Positions 7,111 through 14,906 are shown, counted from the stretch's first letter. The stretch is DNA of 15,404 nucleotides from Bacteroidales bacterium (GCA_004555425.1 SFID01000057.1:1-15404), one strand, 5' to 3'. The notes: generated by a model not told the origin, from the sequence alone. Translations and numbers: made by a program.

Positions 7111-7245
7111 GATTCTCCAGAATCTCCAGAATCTCTAGAAAATCTAGGAGTTCTAGGAAATCTAGGAAATCTAGGAAATCTAGAACATCTAGAACATCTA
7201 GAAAATCTAGGAAATCTAGAATCTCCAGAAAACCCAGAAACCCGC
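7111..7245. repeat. Fifteen tandem copies of a 9-bp CTAG-rich repeat
   Basis: Consecutive 9-base units run from 7111 to 7245 with consensus GRAAATCTA; variants are GAATCTCCA, GGAAATCTA, GAACATCTA and GAAAATCTA. Adjacent units create many CTAG tetranucleotides (TCTAGA, CCTAGG-like sites). Outer units are more diverged than central ones. Because 9 is a multiple of 3, reading frames stay open through the array, giving serine/arginine- or leucine-rich artefact peptides. It lies just past the terminator of the secreted-protein gene and upstream of the cysQ promoter. Confidence 0.92.
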
Positions 7246-7251
7246 CCAAAC

Positions 7252-7278
7252 AAAAAAAGGCTGCGCCGAGGCGCAGCC
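7252..7278 (-). terminator. Intrinsic terminator of the secreted-protein gene
   Basis: On the minus strand GGCTGCGCC-TC-GGCGCAGCC (7259-7278) is a perfect 9-bp stem followed by seven Ts (7252-7258). It begins 27 bases after the stop codon at 7306. It separates this gene from the sulfate operon. Confidence 0.9.
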
Positions 7279-7305
7279 TTAATAATATGTCTCAAGGGGC
7301 AAATC

Positions 7306-10300
7306 TTACTTCACAAAGGTCTTCTGACCGTTGATGATGTAGAAGCCACGGTTGAGCTTGCCGTTTACGATTACGCGACGTCCGTCGAGCGTGTAAACCT
7401 TAGCATTCTTATCGAGCGTAGCAGCGTTGATGCCAGTACCAGCAGTTACAACGAGGGTTACGTCAACGATGTGACCACCATTGTTGAGGATGTGGTTGCT
7501 AGAGAGAACGCAGCCACCGGGATCCTGGTTGTCCCAGTCAATCTTGACGCGCATGCGGTATTCACCGGGCTCGGCATTTACCGTGAACGTCATCGGAGTG
7601 TTCGGGTTCACATTCTGTCCTTTGGCAACACCTTCGTTGTTGTAACCTGCAATGTAAGTCCAGCCGAGGAGTTCGGTACCAGTCTGGTCAGCACCATTGT
7701 TGAAGCTGAACAGCTTGTCGTTGTCAAGGTCAACGTAAACGTAGGTGTGCATCCACTCACCACTATAGTTGGCCTGAACAGTAACCTGATCACCGCTGGC
7801 GATGGTGAATCTCTGGTCAGTCAAATCCTGGTAAGCCTTCTTCGTACCATCAAGCGATATAGTCTGCTCTTCGCCGCTACCAGCGGTCAGAGTGATGCTG
7901 TTGAGGATACGTTTTCCATCTTGGCCACCAGTCTGGTAAGCATCCTTGTCGAAGTTGACGGGATATTCCTCGAAGGGAGCCTCCTCTACGGTGTAGGTCA
8001 GCGTGAACTCGGGGTTGTACTTCGCACCCTTGCTCTTGCCATAGTCGTCAGCCTCAAGGTCAACCTTGGAGTTCCAAATCATGCCTTCATCCACGGTGAT
8101 GGTATAGGTACCAGCCGTTGTGATAGGATTGGTCAGCGTGAAGGTAGCGTCTGCACCAGGATAGAATGCCCAGTTGAGCTTACCAGAAGTGATAGAGTCA
8201 CCTGCTTCATTGTAAACGGTAACAGGGTATTCATAATCCATAGCAGGAATGTTGTCGGGGAAGTGGAGGGTGATTACATCCAGGCGGTTAACCGTGCTGC
8301 CATTTTCGGGGCTTACAGTTTCGTACATGAAGGTTGCAACCGTATCCACTTCTTCAGCTTCTACCGTATAGGTCAGCGTGAACTCGGGGTTGTAGATAGC
8401 GCCGAAGTCTGCTACACCGTAGTCTTCGAACATTTCGTTGAACTTGTCGTCGAATACGGTAGCCTCGGGAACGGTGATGGTGTAAGTACCATTTGCCGTC
8501 ACGGGCTCAGCGAGGGTAATCAGTGCGTTGTTGTTCCAACCGTCATTGGTTACCATGTCGAAGTCAATCGTTGCGGTAGTTACCACGGTGGAGTCTTCGC
8601 TAAGCACGTTCAGCACAACATCCTTGGCAAAACCACCCGTGAGACCTTCAGCAGGATGCTGGAAGGTAACGATGATGGAGTCAAGTTTCTCAACGGTGCT
8701 GCTGTCAGCAGGATTTGCTTCCGTGAAGACGTAGCGTGCGGGGTTGGGCGTGTACTGATACTGTACGACAACCATCTCGCCATTTTCGCCATCGGAGAGT
8801 GCACCGCCATCAACAGCCGTACCCATCAGGGTGAGGCTCATCTGGGTCAGGCCCTGAACGAGGCTAGCGGGAACGTTAACGGTAACGGTCGTGCTGTCAG
8901 TAACTACGAGACCTTCTTCGCCAACGAGTTCAGTGCCTCTCATACCACCCCAACCGTTGTGGCGGAGACGTACGGAAGTAACTTCCTGAACATTCTTCTC
9001 AAAGGTGAATACTACCTGCTCGGGCAGAGCTTCGAGTTCTTCGGTCATAGCAGGAGTAACAGATACCAAGAGAGTAGGATCAACGCCGAGGTCAATCAAC
9101 TTGATGGCAGAAGTGAAGTTTGCGTTGTAGTAAGGAACGTCGGCACCATCAAAGGCGTCTGTGGAGTGCTTCACTACTAAGTAACCATAATCGTTAGCCT
9201 TTTTGTCCGTGTTATAGCCACGTACACCATACCAAGAGAGGCAACCGAAGAGTTCCGTTTCGTCTTCAGCACGGACACCAGTAGCGTTGCTGTTGTAAAT
9301 CTTGGCGAAGGTCACATCGGTAGTCTCGTTCTTTTCTTCAGAAACACCCGTATTGTTGGGGCTATACCATCTCTTGGCAGGCTGGGTGATGGTCAAGTAC
9401 TTGCCATCGCTGTTGGTGAAGGTGAACTTGCCGTCGTTCTCTTCTACGCACTTGAAGATGAGGTTGTCGGTCAATTCTTCGCCTTCAACGGGCTTCTTGA
9501 GCACGTTTTCGGTGCCAGCGTTCTGCAGGTAGTATTTCGTTTCACCCTTGTAGGTGATAGCGAAAGCATACTTGTGGTTCACAGCGGGCATTTCCACGTC
9601 GCGAGCGCACTTGTAAGCGCGAACAGCAGCGGTGAGGGCGTCAACATCGGCGGGAATAGGATAGGTCAGAGCCTGTGCCGTAGTGATGGCAGCGCTAAGT
9701 GTGTTGTAGGCTTCGCCGTCAGCCACGGGATAACCAGGACCACGAAGGGCGATGGCCTCCTGTGCGTCTGTCAAAGCAGCATTGAGGGCTTCCTGCACTT
9801 CGGGAATAGGCTCGGGCTCAACACCGTTTTCGATGTTTGCCATGGCGGTATTGATACCAGCGATGAGTGCGTCGTAGTCGCTCACACCCAGCTGGGCGGC
9901 CTGTGCCTGTGCCACTGCATAGTCGAGGGCAAACACTTGAGTCTCGCTAGCCGTAACAGTGGGAGCCACTTCGCGAGCAGAACTAATCTGGAACTCGCCA
10001 TAGGCGAAGTACTTGTCGTTGCGTGTGTCAACGTCGTAAGCATCGGTCACCTGGAACTTGAATGCAGTATAAACCGTCTCGCCCGTGTTGAGGGTGAAGC
10101 GGCCCGTACGTCCACCGATGCCTTCTACGTCAAAGCGAGTCTTGGCATCAGCCTCAGCCGTAAGGGTAACGAAGGGCTGCTCGGCCCAAGTCACATTGCC
10201 TTCAGCATCCACCGTACCACCAAACACGTTCATGGCTGTCGGGATGTTGCAGTAACCACCATTGTTGTTGGTGCTAGCATTGTAGCGTGCACCATATCTT

Positions 10301-11559
10301 ACCACGAGTTCGGTGAGTTCGTTGCCAGGCAACTTCACCTGAAGGTCGTGGGGCATCTTATCGGCCCAGCCAGTGCTCCACTGAGAGTGGAAGAAGGTAG
10401 TGGGGTCGCCATCGAGCAGTGCCTCATACGAACCTTCGCGGGACTCCTTGGCGTTGGAGTCGAACTGGTCAGCGCTGGTGATGTAGTCCGTATATTCGGT
10501 GTAGCCAGTGATGTTTTTCTTCATGGTCTGAGCAGCGGCAATGGCAGATTCCAATTCTCCTGCCTTAGCCAAGATGTTCAGCATAGAGTCAAGAGCACTG
10601 GGATCCTGTACCGTGAACATAGAGGCCGTAGCAGACTGCGTCCAACCCGTCAGTTTGTTTTGTTGATTGAGGTGCAACCAAGAATAACCAGGACCATAGT
10701 AGCCCGAGGGGCAGTTGAACGTAGTGTAATCACCATAGGCAGCCTTGGTGTAAACGGGAGCGTCTGCCTCAGCAACGGCTTTCGGAGACTGGCCGTAACC
10801 ACAAACGCCGAGATACAGACCAGAACCTACGTTCTTAATCTTGTACTCGCCTTCGGTTTCGGTCTCCACGAGTTGCCAAGTGAGGAGGCCCTTGTCAGCA
10901 GCGGCCAAGTTGGGCAGGGTAACCAGAGTACCCTCTGCACCAACCTCATTACCATTGAAGCCGATGTAGCCCGAGTTGCCGTTGTAGCCAGCATGATAGA
11001 GCACGAAGCCAGGCACGGGTTCGGGATCGGTACCGGGTTCGGGTTCGGTGAGTTCAGCCTTGGTGTAGGCAGTCACGGAGGAGAAGGCGAACTGACCAGC
11101 CTTGGACGTGCCGTCCGTACCGAGCGTAACTTTCGCACCTACGCTAAGAGCCAAGTACTTAACGTCTTGACCATTGGCATCCCAGGTAATCGTACTGTTT
11201 TCGAAGTCTTCAGTGATGACACCCTGAGAAGGAGTGATGGTCGTCCAGCGCTTCTTGCCCTGAGCAGAGATGTGGAAGACGAGCTTGCCGATGTTCTCGG
11301 CATCGTTCGAAATCATCACAACGTTGTTTGCGTAGGCACGGAGGTCCTTGGAATCGGCATTGACGGTGGGTTTGGAAGACCCCGACTCTTTCGATGCCTG
11401 AATGCCCCAATCTCCTTGAGCTAAGGAAATCTGCGCAGCTTCTTCGGCAACGCCATTCCAATCAGACTGTCCCGACCACGTAATCTCAGTACCCTGCTGT
11501 GCGAAAGCCACGAGGCTATACACGAAGAGCACGAGAAGAGAAAGTAAGGATTTTCTCAT
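7306..11559 (-). CDS. Large secreted multidomain protein (discoidin-like, Ig-like repeats, GEVED-like, C-terminal tail)
   Basis: A 1417-residue exported protein of unknown function. A signal peptide (1-20, ending AFA-QQ) is followed by a region ending in an acidic-proline linker (171-183); a beta-trefoil-like stretch (about 185-318); a discoidin/F5-8C-like domain (about 360-530, with LLDGDPTTFFHSQW); alpha-helical spacers (about 540-655); a second trefoil-like stretch (about 662-822); and three Ig-like modules (about 829-938, 941-1070, 1076-1195). The last two end in the shared string YNPEFTLTYTVE. A GEVED-like domain follows (about 1200-1375, PGEYRMRVKIDWDNQDPGG). The end (VYTLDGRRV ... GFYIINGQKTFVK) resembles C-terminal tails of exported Bacteroidales proteins, possibly sorting by type IX secretion. 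Binding of host or dietary glycans is a guess. It is transcribed alone, with its own terminator. Confidence 0.88.
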   Translation of the reverse strand: MRKSLLSLLVLFVYSLVAFAQQGTEITWSGQSDWNGVAEEAAQISLAQGDWGIQASKESGSSKPTVNADSKDLRAYANNVVMISNDAENIGKLVFHISAQGKKRWTTITPSQGVITEDFENSTITWDANGQDVKYLALSVGAKVTLGTDGTSKAGQFAFSSVTAYTKAELTEPEPGTDPEPVPGFVLYHAGYNGNSGYIGFNGNEVGAEGTLVTLPNLAAADKGLLTWQLVETETEGEYKIKNVGSGLYLGVCGYGQSPKAVAEADAPVYTKAAYGDYTTFNCPSGYYGPGYSWLHLNQQNKLTGWTQSATASMFTVQDPSALDSMLNILAKAGELESAIAAAQTMKKNITGYTEYTDYITSADQFDSNAKESREGSYEALLDGDPTTFFHSQWSTGWADKMPHDLQVKLPGNELTELVVRYGARYNASTNNNGGYCNIPTAMNVFGGTVDAEGNVTWAEQPFVTLTAEADAKTRFDVEGIGGRTGRFTLNTGETVYTAFKFQVTDAYDVDTRNDKYFAYGEFQISSAREVAPTVTASETQVFALDYAVAQAQAAQLGVSDYDALIAGINTAMANIENGVEPEPIPEVQEALNAALTDAQEAIALRGPGYPVADGEAYNTLSAAITTAQALTYPIPADVDALTAAVRAYKCARDVEMPAVNHKYAFAITYKGETKYYLQNAGTENVLKKPVEGEELTDNLIFKCVEENDGKFTFTNSDGKYLTITQPAKRWYSPNNTGVSEEKNETTDVTFAKIYNSNATGVRAEDETELFGCLSWYGVRGYNTDKKANDYGYLVVKHSTDAFDGADVPYYNANFTSAIKLIDLGVDPTLLVSVTPAMTEELEALPEQVVFTFEKNVQEVTSVRLRHNGWGGMRGTELVGEEGLVVTDSTTVTVNVPASLVQGLTQMSLTLMGTAVDGGALSDGENGEMVVVQYQYTPNPARYVFTEANPADSSTVEKLDSIIVTFQHPAEGLTGGFAKDVVLNVLSEDSTVVTTATIDFDMVTNDGWNNNALITLAEPVTANGTYTITVPEATVFDDKFNEMFEDYGVADFGAIYNPEFTLTYTVEAEEVDTVATFMYETVSPENGSTVNRLDVITLHFPDNIPAMDYEYPVTVYNEAGDSITSGKLNWAFYPGADATFTLTNPITTAGTYTITVDEGMIWNSKVDLEADDYGKSKGAKYNPEFTLTYTVEEAPFEEYPVNFDKDAYQTGGQDGKRILNSITLTAGSGEEQTISLDGTKKAYQDLTDQRFTIASGDQVTVQANYSGEWMHTYVYVDLDNDKLFSFNNGADQTGTELLGWTYIAGYNNEGVAKGQNVNPNTPMTFTVNAEPGEYRMRVKIDWDNQDPGGCVLSSNHILNNGGHIVDVTLVVTAGTGINAATLDKNAKVYTLDGRRVIVNGKLNRGFYIINGQKTFVK

Positions 11560-11621
11560 GTTGTTTGGAATTTAAGTGAATAATAAAGTGAATTGAAAAA
11601 AAATTGCTGGTTTATGGTGCG

Positions 11622-11673
11622 CCCTCTCAACCTCTGAATCAGCACGAGAGAGGGTATGCACGCTGCAAATTTA
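11622..11673 (-). promoter_or_regulatory. Probable promoter and leader hairpin of the secreted-protein gene
   Basis: On the minus strand TAAATTTG (11666-11673) matches the -7 consensus TAnnTTTG; no good TTTG lies 19-21 bases upstream, so the -33 part is weak. The predicted transcript begins just before CCCTCTC (11648-11654), which can pair with GAGAGGG (11622-11628) around a 19-base loop. This puts a 7-bp hairpin at or near the 5' end of a roughly 100-base leader. Confidence 0.45.
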
Positions 11674-11796
11674 TAAAAAATTACGCAAAAGGTTCCACTA
11701 ACTCCCATTTTTTCAATCTCTACTTAGCAAAAATCAGTACAAACGGTGAAATTTTCAGTGAACTAGGGGCTTGGAAAAGCCAAGGGCAAACCTTGC

Positions 11797-11828
11797 TTTG
11801 GCGCATTCGAAGATTTGTCGTACCTTCG
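11797..11828 (+). promoter_or_regulatory. Probable promoter of the AlbA_2/HTH gene
   Basis: TTTG (11797-11800), exactly 20 bases, then TACCTTCG (11821-11828), one base off TAnnTTTG. The start ATG is at 11864, giving a leader of about 30 bases. This promoter lies inside the longer open frame beginning at 11771, which argues for the later start. Confidence 0.6.
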
Positions 11829-11863
11829 CTGGCGGTTATGATTCGTACTTAAAAAACATTATA

Positions 11864-13360
11864 ATGGGAATTGACATACACAATTTGATTGGCGAAGCCA
11901 CTGCGTACGACAAGAAACAGCTCGTAGAAGCAAAACGTCCAAAGAGTTGGCTGAAAAGTGTATCTGCATTTGCTAATGGAGAAGGTGGAGTTCTTGTATT
12001 CGGAATATCAGACAATGGTGAGATTATTGGCCTTCAACATGCCGAAGAGGATGGTGAGACAATCAGCGAATGCATCAAGACCAAATTAGACCCTATACCT
12101 ACTATTGAATTAGAATATCGCTTAGTAGGAGAAGCCAAATTGATATTACTCCATGTGAAGCCTGGTGATGAAACCCCTTATTATTATATAGGAGACAAAC
12201 AACGCATTGCCTACATTCGAATAGGAAACGAATCGGTTGTTGCCGACCGTCTACAACTGCGCAATCTTGTCATGAACGGTTCTTCCCGTTCATACGATGC
12301 TCTCCCCTCCTGTTATCGCTTTGAGGATATGTCCTTTACCCGTCTGAAATCTATCCATTTCAAGCGACTAGGCCGACACTTTGAGGATAACGAGTTTATA
12401 TCTTGGGGTATTATTGGAGAAGATGGGAGACTAACTAATGCAGGAGCTTTAATCGCAGATGATTCCCCCATACGCCATTCTCGGATTTTCTGTACACGAT
12501 GGAATGGACTAAACATGACCAGCGGATTAGGAGAAGCAATTGACGATATTGAATTAGAGGGGTGTATCATAGGACAACTCCAAGATGCCGTTTCTTTTGC
12601 CAAGAACAACTCTCACAAAATATGGTGGAAAGAAGCCGACCACAGGGAAGAGCAACCAGACTATCCTATTCGCGCAGTAACCGAAAGTATTGTCAACGCC
12701 ATTATTCATCGCTCGTATTTGGAGATAGGAAGTGAAGTTCATGTTGATATTTATGACAATCGGATTGAAATCTATTCCCCAGGAGGAATGATGGATGGAC
12801 GTCTGATACAGCAACTAGACCCTCTAACCATACCATCCAAACGCCGCAACCCATTGCTAGCCGATATATTCAGCCGACTAAATTTGATGGAAAGGAGAGG
12901 GAGCGGGATTAAAAAAATTATCAATGCTTACAAGCAGTACGAGCATCTTCCTAATTATCACGCCCCCTCGTTTACCTCGAATGCCTCTGAATTTCACGTC
13001 ACCCTCTGGAATCTTAATTATCAAGAGTTCACCAAAGAAGAACCAAACGACAAAATACAGTTCACCAAAGAAGAGAAACAGTTCACCAAAGAGGAGAAAC
13101 AGTTCACCAAAGGGGAGAAGCCCTTCTTCAACGCTAAAAGAAAAATCTATCGGTATATTGCGGAGAAGCCACAGATTACTACAATCCAGATGGCCGAACG
13201 TATGGGATTGTCAAAACGTCAGGTTCTTAAATATATTAAGCGTCTCACAGAAATGAATCTAATCATCCGTGAGGGAGGACGCAAAACTGGATATTGGCGA
13301 ATCATTGACAAAGAGTATGAAGGTTTCTTTGAATCACCAGCATCGAAACTGGAAAACTAA
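11864..13360 (+). CDS. Schlafen AlbA_2 / HATPase_c / winged-helix regulator-like protein
   Basis: A 498-residue protein of the COG2865 type (ATP-binding, putative transcriptional regulator). An AlbA_2 (Schlafen-type) domain spans about 12-135 (EAKRPKSWLKSVSAFANGEGGVLVFGISDNG). A GHKL/HATPase_c_4-like segment follows at about 268-350 (TESIVNAIIHRSY, YSPGG, RRGSGIKKI), then a C-terminal helix-turn-helix at about 425-480 (TTIQMAERMGLSKRQVLKYIKRL). Between the last two is a lysine-rich linker made of repeated QFTKEEK units. The start at 11864 is chosen because AlbA_2 begins there and a promoter sits inside the upstream extension. The gene is visibly A/T-richer than its neighbours, which may indicate horizontal acquisition. 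Its target and ligand are unknown; such genes often sit near mobile or variable loci. Confidence 0.88.
   Translation: MGIDIHNLIGEATAYDKKQLVEAKRPKSWLKSVSAFANGEGGVLVFGISDNGEIIGLQHAEEDGETISECIKTKLDPIPTIELEYRLVGEAKLILLHVKPGDETPYYYIGDKQRIAYIRIGNESVVADRLQLRNLVMNGSSRSYDALPSCYRFEDMSFTRLKSIHFKRLGRHFEDNEFISWGIIGEDGRLTNAGALIADDSPIRHSRIFCTRWNGLNMTSGLGEAIDDIELEGCIIGQLQDAVSFAKNNSHKIWWKEADHREEQPDYPIRAVTESIVNAIIHRSYLEIGSEVHVDIYDNRIEIYSPGGMMDGRLIQQLDPLTIPSKRRNPLLADIFSRLNLMERRGSGIKKIINAYKQYEHLPNYHAPSFTSNASEFHVTLWNLNYQEFTKEEPNDKIQFTKEEKQFTKEEKQFTKGEKPFFNAKRKIYRYIAEKPQITTIQMAERMGLSKRQVLKYIKRLTEMNLIIREGGRKTGYWRIIDKEYEGFFESPASKLEN
13058..13120 (+). repeat. Three in-frame 21-bp repeats inside the regulator gene
   Basis: Units at 13058-13078, 13079-13099 and 13100-13120 each encode QFTK(E/G)EK. 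A degenerate fourth partial unit (EFTKEEP) precedes them at about 13024-13044. Copy-number change in steps of 21 bp would alter linker length between the ATPase-like and HTH domains without a frameshift. Confidence 0.9.
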
Positions 13361-13380
13361 ACAACAACCTACCTTAAAGT

Positions 13381-14451
13381 ATGCAACCCACCCTGATACA
13401 ACCCAAAAAAAGATTAGAATGGATTGACGCCATGCGCGGATTTACTATGCTCATGGTCGTGGCTAATCATGTCAGCCAAACCTCGTTTGGCGAATTGCCC
13501 AAGACATCGGCTGCTCTCTCCCTGCTGGTGCTGTTTCGCATGCCGCTGTTCTTCTTCGTCAGCGGCTTCGTGGCCTATAAGGCTTCGTTCAGTTGGTCGC
13601 TGCCCGATACGGGTCAGTTGCTCTGGAAGAAGGTGCGCATCCAACTCTTGCCCACGCTCGTCTTTCTGTGTGCCTTTATCGTCATTCGACAAACGCACTT
13701 CGTCGATTCCTTCCTGTCCGCTATGCGCAGCCCCTACAAGGACGGCTACTGGTTTACGATCGTGCTGCTCTACATGTTCATCTGCTACTACGCCCTCTCC
13801 CTGCTGATTCATCGACTGAAGCACCAACACTTGGTCTGGGTGGGCATCTGGTTGCTGAGCATTGCAGCATACGCCACGGCCTATATGCCGAAAATATTCA
13901 CCTATCCCACGGCGGAATGGATGAAGACGTCGAGCCTCATCCAGTTGGTCATCTATTTCCAGTTCTTCCTCTGCGGCAACCTGGCCCACCGCTACTGGGA
14001 CCGTGTGCAGCGCATGTTTGACAGCCGCTGGTTCTTCCCCATCCTGTGCGTAGTGGCCTTTGTATGCTGCGCCGACATCCTGCGCTGGCACACGCTCCGG
14101 GGGATGTGGACGAATCTGCCGCGCACGCTGGCGATGTATTCCACGATGGTGGTGGTGCTGATGTTTTTCCGCCACTACGAGCAGTCGTTCACGAAGGCGA
14201 CCATCATCGGCCGCAGCCTGCAATATATCGGTACGCGCACGCTGGACGTCTATCTTCTCCACTTCATCCTGCTCCCCGTGATGCCCTTCGTAGGCGAATG
14301 GCTGAATGCCAACCGCCCCAACTTCGTCCTCAGCACGGTCTGCTCGCTCACCGTCTCGGCCGTCGTCGTTGCCTTCTGTCTCGTGGTCAGCAACATCCTG
14401 CGCATCAGCCCGTTTTATAGCGAGCACCTTTTTGGACGGAAGGGGAAATAG
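13381..14451 (+). CDS. Membrane-bound acyltransferase (acyltransferase 3 family)
   Basis: A 356-residue integral membrane protein of the Acyl_transf_3 / COG3594 type, whose members typically O-acetylate or acylate sugars of cell-surface polysaccharides. The hallmark N-terminal motif RLEWIDAMRGFTMLMVVANH (11-30) contains the likely active-site histidine (H30). It is followed by RMPLFFFVSGFVAYK (53-67), about ten hydrophobic segments, and GTRTLDVYLLHF (284-295) near the C terminus. Length is normal. It starts 20 bp after the regulator's stop codon, so co-transcription is likely. It is clearly more G/C-rich than that gene. The specific acceptor cannot be told from sequence. A TTAGGA-type repeat begins at its stop codon. 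Confidence 0.9.
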   Translation: MQPTLIQPKKRLEWIDAMRGFTMLMVVANHVSQTSFGELPKTSAALSLLVLFRMPLFFFVSGFVAYKASFSWSLPDTGQLLWKKVRIQLLPTLVFLCAFIVIRQTHFVDSFLSAMRSPYKDGYWFTIVLLYMFICYYALSLLIHRLKHQHLVWVGIWLLSIAAYATAYMPKIFTYPTAEWMKTSSLIQLVIYFQFFLCGNLAHRYWDRVQRMFDSRWFFPILCVVAFVCCADILRWHTLRGMWTNLPRTLAMYSTMVVVLMFFRHYEQSFTKATIIGRSLQYIGTRTLDVYLLHFILLPVMPFVGEWLNANRPNFVLSTVCSLTVSAVVVAFCLVVSNILRISPFYSEHLFGRKGK

Positions 14452-14502
14452 TTAGGAGTCTTTTCAATTAGGAATTAGGAATTAGGAGTTAGGAATTAGG
14501 AG
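14452..14502. repeat. Degenerate TTAGGA(A/G) tandem repeat after the acyltransferase gene
   Basis: GTTAGGAGT, CTTTTCAA, then about six units of AATTAGG or AGTTAGG follow the TAG stop codon immediately. It is the same family as 3896-3950 and 4347-4378. Confidence 0.8.
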
Positions 14503-14604
14503 TTTGTTCTCATTGCAAACGCAATGTACCGCACGTTGCTCGCAACGTGTGGCTCAGCGGTTTTCAGATGTTTGTACTCATTGCAAACGCAATGTACCGC
14601 ACGT
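14502..14604. repeat. 35-bp direct repeat, two copies
   Basis: 14502-14536 and 14570-14604 match with one mismatch (GTTTGTTCTCATTGC against GTTTGTACTCATTGC at the start). The second is followed by another GTTTGTTCTC. The direct repeat overlaps the inverted repeat at 14521-14684. Confidence 0.88.
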
Positions 14605-14684
14605 GTTTGTTCTCTTTGAAGTAGTTATCAATGAGCCAACATTTCCGCTGAGCCACACGTTGCTAGCAACGTGCGGTACATTGC
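14521..14684. repeat. 40-bp inverted repeat with nested palindrome
   Basis: 14521-14560 is the reverse complement of 14645-14684 with a single mismatch. Each arm also contains its own palindrome (ACGTTGCTCGCAACGT or ACGTTGCTAGCAACGT), so two alternative folds exist: one long stem, or two separate hairpins. No T-run adjoins it. It may help end transcription of the acyltransferase gene. Confidence 0.88.
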
Positions 14685-14771
14685 CCTTTCATCGATACCG
14701 CCATCATTATAAATTCTAAATAAAAAACCGCGATTTTAACATTTCCGAAGTGTTGCGATATGTTAACGCGA

Positions 14772-14803
14772 TTTGGATTTCGCGGAAAAATGTATTATCT
14801 TTG
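14772..14803 (+). promoter_or_regulatory. Perfect Bacteroidetes promoter in right repeat arm
   Basis: TTTG (14772-14775), 20 bases, TATCTTTG (14796-14803). Elements and spacing are identical in the left arm. Predicted transcription start is about 14810. Confidence 0.78.
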
Positions 14804-14809
14804 TATTAG

Positions 14810-14855
14810 CGAAGAGGAGAGAGCCCTAAACACGGGGCTTTCTCCTCTTTTTTTT
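14810..14855 (+). ncRNA. Predicted very short hairpin RNA (promoter-proximal terminator)
   Basis: From the predicted start (about 14810) the transcript would be almost wholly one hairpin: 14812-14826 pairs with 14835-14849 (15 bp with one G-U) around an 8-base loop, followed by Ts to 14855. The RNA would be roughly 45 bases. It could instead be an attenuator controlling read-through to downstream sequence. The start site is inferred from the consensus only. Confidence 0.4.
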
Positions 14856-14878
14856 GCCCAATATAAGGGATGTAATAC

Positions 14879-14906
14879 AAAGCATCTAGGATTTTCTAGA
14901 TGCTTT
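14879..14906. other. Perfect 11-bp hairpin in right repeat arm
   Basis: AAAGCATCTAG pairs with CTAGATGCTTT around the loop GATTTT. The same hairpin exists in the left arm (about 102-129). It carries CTAG on both sides of the stem. Confidence 0.8.

Noticed and set aside
6906..7295. Minus-strand frame of 129 codons over the 9-bp repeat
   Set aside because: Its middle is simply the translated tandem repeat (RFPRFPRF-like) and it overlaps the promoter of cysQ and the terminator of the secreted-protein gene.
7105..9180. Plus-strand open frame of 691 codons starting in the 9-bp repeat
   Set aside because: The start lies in the tandem array, which is open in several frames because the unit is a multiple of three; the remainder is antisense to the secreted-protein gene.
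9574..11424. Plus-strand open frame of 616 codons
   Set aside because: Antisense to the secreted-protein gene; no domain is recognised, and codon bias of the sense gene explains the open frame.
11604..11852. Small plus-strand frame of 82 codons between the divergent genes
   Set aside because: It spans the promoter regions of both flanking genes and has no protein-like features.
11771..11863. Upstream start for the AlbA_2 gene at 11771
   Set aside because: A promoter (11797-11828) lies inside this extension, the added residues show no domain, and the AlbA_2 domain begins just after the Met at 11864.
13414..14427. Minus-strand open frame of 337 codons
   Set aside because: Antisense to the acyltransferase gene, which has clear family motifs; the peptide is rich in Glu, His and Gln with no membrane segments or domain.
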